From an uncultured Prevotella sp. (GTDB taxonomy: Bacteria; Bacteroidota; Bacteroidia; Bacteroidales; Bacteroidaceae): a stretch of DNA of 20,795 nucleotides. Location of the stretch: NCBI GenBank assembly GCA_900547005.1, contig URER01000043.1, positions 1 to 20,795 on the forward strand. Reading direction: 5' to 3'. Below are positions 1 to 5,724 of the stretch, in pieces. Made by a program: the position numbers and the translations under genes. How positions within the stretch are numbered: position 1 is the stretch's first letter; each line of letters starts with the position of its first letter. Under the pieces are notes generated by a model. The model saw nothing but the letters and a program-made list of their open reading frames with translations. It was not told the DNA's origin and did no database searches.

Positions 1-213
1 CTGGTGCTTTCCGGAGGCTTTTTTTGTTTTGTTATGATTGCAGGGAGGAAGATGGTACGGAAATGCAATATGGGAGAGTCGTATAGGTAGTCGCCTTTTT
101 TTGTGTTTTAATACTTTTTTATTACCTTTGTCATTGAAAATGTTTAGTGAACAAAAGGGTTATCTTTGTGCATAATTGCATAAATTGGCCTTAAGATTAA
201 TGCTGCGGTTATT
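1..213. other. Intergenic region upstream of the first gene
   Basis: No coding sequence is supported here. The first bases hold a GC-rich stretch followed by a T-run (ccggaggcttttttt). This could be the 3' side of a terminator whose other arm lies outside the window, which cannot be tested here. The right part holds two possible Bacteroidetes promoters, listed separately. No riboswitch was recognised, although a cobalamin adenosyltransferase lies downstream. Confidence 0.4.
101..168 (+). promoter_or_regulatory. Candidate tandem Bacteroidetes promoters for the 214-1461 genes
   Basis: Two matches to the Bacteroidetes -7 element TAnnTTTG are seen: TACCTTTG at 123-130 and TATCTTTG at 161-168. 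The first has a TTG at 101-103, exactly 19 bases upstream, the usual -33/-7 spacing. The second has a perfect -7 and is better placed for the ATG at 214, but its -33 is poor. Which one is active, or whether both are, is inference. Confidence 0.45.
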
Positions 214-825
214 ATGACATTACCTTATAGATTGCTGAATCTTTTTGTTTGGTTGCGCCGATGCGGTTACTCCCGAGGCTTCGGTGTACAATCCCCGTGG
301 GCATATAGATTTATAAGATATGTCATAAATGAGCATTATTTGTATTACGAGTATGGCCGTTTGGCGAAGGAAATAAAGGGTGTAGATCCTCTGGTACGAA
401 AACTGTGCAGGCTTTATTTCCGTATATCAAATTACTGTTTACCCGATATTTTCTTGGATTATGAACCGGAAACGGGCGCATACGCTGAGTATGTGAAAGC
501 CGGACATAAACAGACGCAAGTGTTCACGGTAAAGAATGACGATGCCGTTGCAACGTTGCAAAGATTGAAAGACGATATCACTATCGGCTTAGTCCGAATG
601 GCAATATCCGGAGATTACCGTTCTTTTGCGAATGCTGTCCTTGATGCCGTGTCGGAGAACTCCGTCATTGTCGTTGAAGGGATAAATGCGAATAAAGATG
701 CCAAACGCTTTTGGAAGGATATACAGAACGATTCCCGTTCCGGCGTAACTTTCGATTTGTATTACTGCGGTATCGTAACCTTCGACCACCAACTGTATAA
801 ACAACATTATATAGTCAACTTCTGA
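214..825 (+). CDS. SAM-dependent methyltransferase-like protein, possibly degenerate
   Basis: 203 residues with no signal peptide. The N-terminal GFGVQSP (about residues 22-28) resembles the YGVHSPF signature near the start of a Bacteroidetes family usually annotated as class I SAM-dependent methyltransferase. The C-terminal part also fits that family: a hydrophobic strand SVIVVEG (150-156), then W167, DLYYCGIVTF (181-190) and a final HYIVNF. The family is usually longer, and the glycine-rich SAM-binding loop expected in the middle is not recognisable; residues 78-110 look shortened. Catalytic activity is therefore doubtful. Its stop lies 12 bases before the adenosyltransferase start, so the two are probably cotranscribed. 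Assignment rests on remembered family patterns, not an alignment. Confidence 0.6.
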   Translation: MTLPYRLLNLFVWLRRCGYSRGFGVQSPWAYRFIRYVINEHYLYYEYGRLAKEIKGVDPLVRKLCRLYFRISNYCLPDIFLDYEPETGAYAEYVKAGHKQTQVFTVKNDDAVATLQRLKDDITIGLVRMAISGDYRSFANAVLDAVSENSVIVVEGINANKDAKRFWKDIQNDSRSGVTFDLYYCGIVTFDHQLYKQHYIVNF

Positions 826-837
826 TGTAAGTTATTT

Positions 838-1461
838 ATGAAGAAATCAAAGTTATATACCCGCACAGGTGACCGAGGAATGACAACCATGGCCGATGGT
901 GCCCGAGTCTCTAAAGGTTCGGAAGATATTGAGGCATACGGTACGATAGACGAATTGAACTGCAACATAGGCTACCTCGTGTCTCTGTTGCCCTCTAATA
1001 GCGAAATCGTTTCCGAGTTGGAACATATCCAGACTACTCTTTTTGAAATAGGAAACCAACTTACGCAAACTCCATCCTCGGTCAATCCTAATATGGCAGC
1101 AAACGGCACAGACCTTTCAGAAAACACCGGCTGCATTATCAATCATCCGGACAATCAACATAATTATACTCCAGATGTATTGCGCCTTGAACTTCTTATA
1201 GATAAAACGGATGCGGAGTTGCCAGAATTACGCAGTTTTATTCTTCCCGGAGGCACTCCCGTAGCCGCTTACGCCCACGTCTGCCGTGCCGTTTGCCGCC
1301 GTCTGGAACGCTGTCTTGTGAGGCTGTCCGACCGCCGTCCCGTGCCCCACGTAGTTATAATATATGTCAACCGACTTTCCGATTATCTTTTCGTGCTTGC
1401 CCGTAAATTAAATTTTATTGACAAAATACCCGAAAAAACTATCTCTAAAACTTGCAGATAA
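838..1461 (+). CDS. Cob(I)alamin adenosyltransferase, PduO type
   Basis: 207 residues, cytoplasmic. The family transfers the adenosyl group of ATP to cob(I)alamin, making the coenzyme form of vitamin B12. Visible signatures are YTRTGDRGMT (7-16, nucleotide-binding N-terminus), YGTIDELN (34-41, with the conserved Asp38), FILPGG (134-139), the helix R150-AVCRRLER158 carrying the ATP- and corrin-contacting arginines, and VNRLSDYLFVLAR (177-189). Between residues about 78 and 111 there is an Asn/Thr-rich stretch that most family members (roughly 180-190 aa) lack. It probably forms a loop before the helix leading to FILPGG. It follows the methyltransferase-like gene by 12 bases. No B12 riboswitch was recognised upstream. 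Family assignment is secure; the physiological partner enzyme is not in this window. Confidence 0.92.
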   Translation: MKKSKLYTRTGDRGMTTMADGARVSKGSEDIEAYGTIDELNCNIGYLVSLLPSNSEIVSELEHIQTTLFEIGNQLTQTPSSVNPNMAANGTDLSENTGCIINHPDNQHNYTPDVLRLELLIDKTDAELPELRSFILPGGTPVAAYAHVCRAVCRRLERCLVRLSDRRPVPHVVIIYVNRLSDYLFVLARKLNFIDKIPEKTISKTCR

Positions 1462-1481
1462 TAATAAAATTCGTATTTTTG
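1452..1481 (+). promoter_or_regulatory. Promoter of the DUF2795 gene
   Basis: A TTG at 1452-1454 and TATTTTTG at 1474-1481 are separated by 19 bases, matching the Bacteroidetes -33/-7 arrangement (TAnnTTTG). It lies between the adenosyltransferase stop and the ATG at 1523 and would give a 5' leader of roughly 35 bases. The small gene is therefore probably transcribed on its own as well as by read-through. Confidence 0.65.
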
Positions 1482-1522
1482 TAGCCTAATCGGAATATAA
1501 TAATAATTAAAGAATAACAGTT

Positions 1523-1744
1523 ATGTATTGGACACTTGAATTGGCTTCAAAACTTGAAGATGCGCCCTGGCCTGCAACGAAGGAAGAGTTGATAGACTAT
1601 GCTATTCGTTCCGGCGCACCGCTTGAGGTCTTGGAGAACTTGCAGGAGATAGAGGACGAGGGCGATGTCTACGAGACCATCGAGGATATATGGCCCGATT
1701 ATCCCACAAAAGACGATTTCCTCTTCAACGAGGACGAGTATTAA
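1523..1744 (+). CDS. DUF2795 domain-containing small acidic protein
   Basis: 73 residues, no signal peptide, strongly acidic C-terminal half. The sequence MYWTLELASKLEDAPWPATK followed by ELIDYAIRSGAP is a near-standard form of the Bacteroidetes DUF2795 family; the repeated helix pattern LEVLENLQEI and the tail IEDIWPDYPTK also fit. The family is short, widely conserved in Bacteroidales and of unknown function. It is full length here, with its own predicted promoter and a strong terminator 32 bases after the stop, which suggests an independently expressed gene. No function is claimed. Confidence 0.88.
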   Translation: MYWTLELASKLEDAPWPATKEELIDYAIRSGAPLEVLENLQEIEDEGDVYETIEDIWPDYPTKDDFLFNEDEY

Positions 1745-1775
1745 ACCGGCCTAAAAGGCTCATATATTAAACATG

Positions 1776-1820
1776 AAACTGGCTGGCTGTCGTTATGAGC
1801 GACAGCCAGCCAGTTTTTTT
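1776..1820 (+). terminator. Strong rho-independent terminator
   Basis: A perfect 17-bp stem (1776-1792 with 1800-1816; core ctggctggctgtcg) closes a 7-base loop and runs into seven T residues at 1814-1820. It ends the + strand DUF2795 transcript. The opposite flank is not T-rich on the minus strand, so it is probably weaker for the convergent lyase/GH88 gene. Confidence 0.93.
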
Positions 1821-1910
1821 GTACCTTTTAGTTCCTTTTATTGCAAAATAAACTGATGTAAAACAGATTAAGACGCATTGCCGTCGCGTTGCGGAAACAT
1901 CACTTCTGCA

Positions 1911-4334
1911 TTACTTCGCATCGAGTATTTGCTTGTGTTTCAGAGCCTCGAGGTAGTAATAGTCGGCGTAACAGAGCGGCACATCAACCTCGCTGTTGGC
2001 CTGATGGAACCCCGTGGAATGGAGCAGTAGGAAACCATAGTTAGTTCCCGGAGCCGTCCGGTAGCTTTCATTGAGGCTGTCTATAATCCTGTCGGCAAAG
2101 GCCCGGTAGCGCAGAGCCTTGTCGGCAGGAACGTAGGTTGACAGTTCATAGAGTGCTGATGCAACGATTGCGCCGGCCGATGCGTCGCGTGCCACGCTCT
2201 TGTTGTAGTTATCCGCCGTACAGTCCACCACCTCCGGCGCCTTCATGTCCCAGTAAGGAATGGCATCGGCAGGCATATTGGGCAGACCGAGCCAAAACTC
2301 TGCGATGCCTACGGCCTGCTTCAAGTAGGCCGGGTCGTGCGTGAAGCGATAGCACATGGTATATCCGTAGAGTCCCCAACTTTGTCCGCGGCTCCAGAAC
2401 GAGTCGTCCGAATAGCCCTGGCAGGTCTGCTTCAGATGTACATCTCCCGTTGTCGGGTAATAGTCAACCAAATGATATGACGAGTAATCGGGGCGGAAAT
2501 GGTTCTTTATAGTGGTGTTGGCATGGGTCACGGCCACCTTCCAATAAGCAGAGTCGCCTGTGAGTTGGGTCGCACGGAACATCATCTCAAGGTTCATCAT
2601 GTTGTCGATTATGACAGGGAAGTGCCACTTGTCTTGGCTGTGATCCCACGAACGGATGCAGCCTATTGTAGGGTTGAAACGCTCCAGAAGAGTCTTCGCA
2701 CTCGTCAGAACCACATCCTTATATGACCGTTCGCCTGTCAGCTCGTATGCTTTCCCGAAACTGTCATACATCATGAAGCCCAGGTCGTGAGTGTGCTTGA
2801 ACGATTTAGCCTCCTCGATAGGCCACGTCCAGCTTATTGCCGACTGCCGCCAGAAGTCGTCTCGGGTGTAGTCATACATCTGCCACAGACTGCCGGGGAA
2901 GAAGCCCGAACACCAGTCGTGCGGATGAACCATTGCTAAAGAACCGTCGGGGTTGATGCTCCGTGGCTCAACGCGCCGGTTCATGGCGTTCTCTTTCTCA
3001 TTCTTGGCTTTGTCGGCGCACTCCATTGCGAATGCCAACTGGCCTGCCGAGAATGCGTATGCATCGTCTACGTCGGTAGGCTGGAAGTAAACTAAATTGA
3101 ATATGTCGCTGAAGTCGAGCACCCGGTTGCCCATATAAATATTCATATAGCGTGCTGCGCGTTCCTTACGCATCTCCGCCTTCTTTTCGCACACCTGCTT
3201 TTCCCTCGGGCATGAGCCTCCGCAGACATACGCCGCCGTCCGATACAGGTCTTTGCAGAAGTTCTGCTGCGCCTGTTCCATACCGCTTATCTGCTTGTAG
3301 GGCCACTCGGCGAGTGGCTTGCCCGTATATGAAGCGAGGAAATCCATAGCTTTATGGAAACTGCGTCCGTCGGCGGAAGTAGCGCAGGCGAGGTCGGTTC
3401 CCAGTTTCTTAGCCATGAGTATTACGTCGATGATGTGGGTGAGATTGTACTGCGAGTAATGGAACGCGAGAGTGCGGCGCAGTTCCTCTGGCTGTTTTCC
3501 GTCGGGTTCAATCTGCGTGAAGATGCGCTTCTCGGGGAATGCCGCTATCACCTCCTTCGCTTTCTTCACGTTGCCGCTGTATAGCGAGAACGCTATTATC
3601 TGCGCATCGTATGCCACCCCGTGATTGTTCTTGCTCTCGGCATCCTTCTTTCCCTGCTCGCTCGTCAGCATCCATGTGGCGAGCTTGCCGAACCAGGCCT
3701 TCAGTTGCTTGCTGTCTTTGGCGGTGAACGACTTCGACTGTTCGAGCAATGCCACCGCGTCGAGCATCTCAACAAATGAGTAAGTGTCTATCAGACCGTA
3801 ATATTGCCCCTTTCCGTTGTTGTGTCCCGGTATCATCTGCGCATAGTTCAGGTTAGGATTCATGCGCGTCTCCTTGTCGATGAACCATACGCGTATCAGT
3901 TCCGTGGCTTTCTTGGCATATCGCTCGTCGTTGCTCAGATACCACGCCAGCGACAGTACAGTCACGTTGTGAGCCGTCGAGCCGAGCCTGTTGCGGTCCA
4001 GTTTTTCGATTTCGGGATTGGTTATGCCGTCGCGTGTGATGTAAGGCAGACCGTCAGGCTTTGCCGGGTCAGGCCATGTGTATCGCGCCTGACTCATGTA
4101 GTCATGCTTGTCGCCGCTCGCCGGTGTCTTCTCTTTCATCATCACAGACAGCGGCTGAACCTCTAATAGACTGTCGGCTTCAGCTTTCAGTTTCTTGTAG
4201 GCGGCAGAATAGAACGGTTTTTCTATGGATTGCCTCACCTGTGCGAGATGTCCGGCGTTCCATACAGACTGTCCCCACATCTGTGTGGAGGCAATCAGGA
4301 GTGTCGCGATGACACCCAATGTTTTCTTTTTCAT
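1911..4334 (-). CDS. Secreted fusion: alginate/glucuronan lyase-type domain + GH88 unsaturated uronyl hydrolase
   Basis: 807 residues. A signal peptide (MKKKTLGVIATLLIASTQMWG, predicted cut before Gln22) exports it. Residues about 25-420 resemble the Alginate_lyase family (PF05426, PL5/PL38-like): SQARYTWPDP (81-90), NYAQMIPGHNNGKGQYYG (163-180) and NNHG (236-239), where Asn and His are expected at the active site. Residues about 455-800 are a GH88 domain: HDLGF (516-520, Asp517), IIDNMMNLEMMF (575-586, Asp577), His633 before QGY, and WSRGQSWGLYGY (647-658). The two aspartates correspond to the essential pair of unsaturated glucuronyl hydrolases. GH88 enzymes hydrate and open the 4,5-unsaturated uronic acid that a lyase creates, so one polypeptide could do both steps. 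Whether the substrate is glucuronan, alginate or another uronate polymer cannot be read from sequence. A candidate promoter lies 131 bases upstream. Confidence 0.9.
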   Translation of the reverse strand: MKKKTLGVIATLLIASTQMWGQSVWNAGHLAQVRQSIEKPFYSAAYKKLKAEADSLLEVQPLSVMMKEKTPASGDKHDYMSQARYTWPDPAKPDGLPYITRDGITNPEIEKLDRNRLGSTAHNVTVLSLAWYLSNDERYAKKATELIRVWFIDKETRMNPNLNYAQMIPGHNNGKGQYYGLIDTYSFVEMLDAVALLEQSKSFTAKDSKQLKAWFGKLATWMLTSEQGKKDAESKNNHGVAYDAQIIAFSLYSGNVKKAKEVIAAFPEKRIFTQIEPDGKQPEELRRTLAFHYSQYNLTHIIDVILMAKKLGTDLACATSADGRSFHKAMDFLASYTGKPLAEWPYKQISGMEQAQQNFCKDLYRTAAYVCGGSCPREKQVCEKKAEMRKERAARYMNIYMGNRVLDFSDIFNLVYFQPTDVDDAYAFSAGQLAFAMECADKAKNEKENAMNRRVEPRSINPDGSLAMVHPHDWCSGFFPGSLWQMYDYTRDDFWRQSAISWTWPIEEAKSFKHTHDLGFMMYDSFGKAYELTGERSYKDVVLTSAKTLLERFNPTIGCIRSWDHSQDKWHFPVIIDNMMNLEMMFRATQLTGDSAYWKVAVTHANTTIKNHFRPDYSSYHLVDYYPTTGDVHLKQTCQGYSDDSFWSRGQSWGLYGYTMCYRFTHDPAYLKQAVGIAEFWLGLPNMPADAIPYWDMKAPEVVDCTADNYNKSVARDASAGAIVASALYELSTYVPADKALRYRAFADRIIDSLNESYRTAPGTNYGFLLLHSTGFHQANSEVDVPLCYADYYYLEALKHKQILDAK

Positions 4335-4464
4335 AGATTTCGTTATTTTGGTATTGTTAGTTATTCTCTGTTATATGTCGCTTCCGCCGCCTATTATATA
4401 TAGGTGTGTCTTGGCTTTGTGTGGGCGGTTGGAAAATAATTATATGAAAGTTGATAATCGGGAA

Positions 4465-4495
4465 TAAAGTTACATCATTTTTATCATACAGCCAA
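4465..4495 (-). promoter_or_regulatory. Candidate promoter of the lyase/GH88 gene
   Basis: On the minus strand, TTG (4495-4493) and TAACTTTA (4472-4465) are separated by 20 bases. The -7 has one deviation from TAnnTTTG (last base A). It would give a leader of about 125 bases before the ATG at 4334. Confidence 0.4.
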
Positions 4496-4555
4496 GAAAC
4501 TCTTTACAAGTTTTTTAAAAACTACGCCTCACCCGATAAATCCTGAGGATTACGT

Positions 4556-4769
4556 TCACCACAGAGGCACAGTGCGCACAGAGACTTATATGTCATTACA
4601 AACTCAGAGCATATATCTGAAGGCATAGAGTACACGGAGCCGGCAATTCATCTCATTGCCTCCAAAATTCTTGTAATCTCTGTGTCCTCCTGATGCCGCA
4701 GGCATCTGCTCTGTGAGCAAATATTACCGGCTGGATAAAGCTCCGTGTCCTCTGTGCCTCTGTGGTAAG
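4556..4769. repeat. Nested palindromic repeat element, about 214 bp (CACAGAGGCACAG type)
   Basis: Outer arms ACCACAGAGGCACAG (4558-4572) and its exact complement CTGTGCCTCTGTGGT (4752-4766) are 15-bp perfect inverted repeats. Matching continues inward with a few mismatches (CAC.GAG). A second pair, ACACGGAGC (4632-4640) and GCTCCGTGT (4740-4748), lies inside, and GATGCC-GCA-GGCATC (4692-4706) forms a small hairpin. There is no open reading frame. The organisation is that of a non-autonomous, hairpin-forming intergenic repeat; its family name is not known to me. Confidence 0.75.
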
Positions 4770-4844
4770 AAATAATTTAATCAAATATAATCTGTCCCCT
4801 ATATTTTTTCCGTTGAGCCATAATAGTGTTCTTTTTTACTGTCG

Positions 4845-5340
4845 GAAAATTTTACAAATAACGCTTGAAAATTCGCTGATTTTCAAACGAAACTTCTCCT
4901 GCACTCAAAAACGCAAAAATACGGCATTTTAGCTAATTTTGGGCTAAAACTCTGATTATCAAATATTTACCCCGTTTTATCGCAAAAACACCCGTTTTAG
5001 CCCCTCAAAAAAGCCCCGTTAAATTGCAACGGAGGCTCCGTTAGACGCCAACGGAGGCACTTTTGGCCTTCAAAACCTATCCCGTTGCACTCCAAAACGG
5101 CCTAAAACGGACTCTAAAAGTGCCACTTTTGAAAGCTAACAAACGTTAAATCGGGTAAAAACGGCATTTTTTAGTGTTTCGGAGGACGACAATTTTTGAA
5201 GAAAAATGACCCGATTTTTTTCTAACGGAGGCCGTTTTGGAATTTTGAGTTACGAATTTTGAGTTTTGAGTTGAGGTTTTTGAGGCCGGAAAACGGTCGG
5301 AAATGAGTAACGAGACCTATATTTAACGTTCGTTAGCACG
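4845..5340. other. ORF-free zone dense in AAAACGG/CCGTTTT inverted repeats
   Basis: No credible gene is present. The motifs CCGTTTTA, CCGTTA, AACGGAGGC and AAAACGG recur in both orientations. Specific complementary pairs are TTGAAAAT/ATTTTCAA (4865-4872, 4879-4886), GGCACTTTT/AAAAGTGCC (5056-5064, 5116-5124), CCAAAACGGCC/GGCCGTTTTGG (5092-5102, 5230-5240), AAATCGGGT/ACCCGATTT (5148-5156, 5209-5217), AACGTTAAAT/ATTTAACGTT (5142-5151, 5321-5330) and TAACG/CGTTA (5324-5335). It could be a decayed or degenerate repeat cluster or a structured RNA; nothing decides this. Confidence 0.5.
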
Positions 5341-5379
5341 AGAGAATCGATTTCTGATTGTAAAGAAAAATTATTTTTA

Positions 5380-5411
5380 AGGTCGCTTCGCTTTTAGGTC
5401 GCTTCGCTTTC
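5380..5411 (+). repeat. 16-bp tandem repeat (two units)
   Basis: AGGTCGCTTCGCTTTT (5380-5395) is followed directly by AGGTCGCTTCGCTTTC (5396-5411), 15 of 16 bases identical. It abuts the left edge of the AGGTTATGAGG palindrome and may be part of the same repeat. Confidence 0.8.
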
Positions 5412-5498
5412 AGGTTATGAGGTTTTAAGGTCATAAGGTGAAATATGTTTTCCCGGTAATCTCACCTCATAACCTGAAACCTCACGACCTTATAACCT
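5411..5498. repeat. Imperfect palindromic repeat, AGGTTATGAGG type
   Basis: CAGGTTATGAGGT (5411-5423) has an exact inverted copy ACCTCATAACCTG at 5464-5476, and the whole arms (about 5412-5441 and 5462-5498) are imperfectly complementary around a short A/T-rich loop. The arms are themselves built from repeats of AGGTnATnAGGT. No coding potential is seen. It resembles a small non-autonomous hairpin repeat. Confidence 0.65.
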
Positions 5499-5502
5499 TA
5501 TT

Positions 5503-5516
5503 TGCAATCGATTGCA
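5503..5516. promoter_or_regulatory. Candidate LacI-family operator upstream of the amylase/galactanase unit
   Basis: TGCAATCGATTGCA is a perfect 14-bp palindrome with a central CG, the form typical of LacI-family (PurR, MalR, CcpA-like) operators. It ends 54 bases upstream of the first -7 element of the duplicated promoter. No LacI-type regulator gene is in the window, so the binding protein is unknown and the assignment is inferred from motif shape and position. Confidence 0.5.
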
Positions 5517-5570
5517 CAAAATTTTTATGTTGATGTAAATCAATTAACATAAAGTAAATGAATAAACGAC

Positions 5571-5702
5571 TATCTTTGCATAAGATAAGCTGCACTCGGC
5601 AAACTGAGAATACATTCTCTTTGCGCTCGTTTGCATTATCTTTGCATAAGATAATCTGCACTCGGCAAATTGAGAATAAATTCTCTTTGCGCCCGTTTGC
5701 AT
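5571..5702 (+). promoter_or_regulatory. Perfect tandem duplication of a 66-bp promoter unit
   Basis: Unit 1 (5571-5636) and unit 2 (5637-5702) are adjacent and 62/66 identical. Each begins with TATCTTTG, a perfect Bacteroidetes -7 element, within TATCTTTGCATAAGATA. Each also contains a dyad GCAAA-nn-GAGAAT-nn-ATTCTC-TTTGC. None of the four differences (g/t, c/t, c/a, t/c) changes a base-paired arm position of that dyad. The second unit ends 22 bases before the amylase ATG. Two transcription starts 66 bases apart are predicted; clear -33 elements were not found. Confidence 0.75.
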
Positions 5703-5724
5703 AAAATAAATAAAACAGCTAAAT

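Noticed and set aside
1..213. Cobalamin riboswitch before the adenosyltransferase unit
   Set aside because: No B12-box or characteristic conserved core was recognisable, and the region is mostly A/T-rich.
1776..1820. Small mobile-element end, because of the long perfect inverted repeat
   Set aside because: Position just after a stop codon, short loop and T-run make it a standard terminator.
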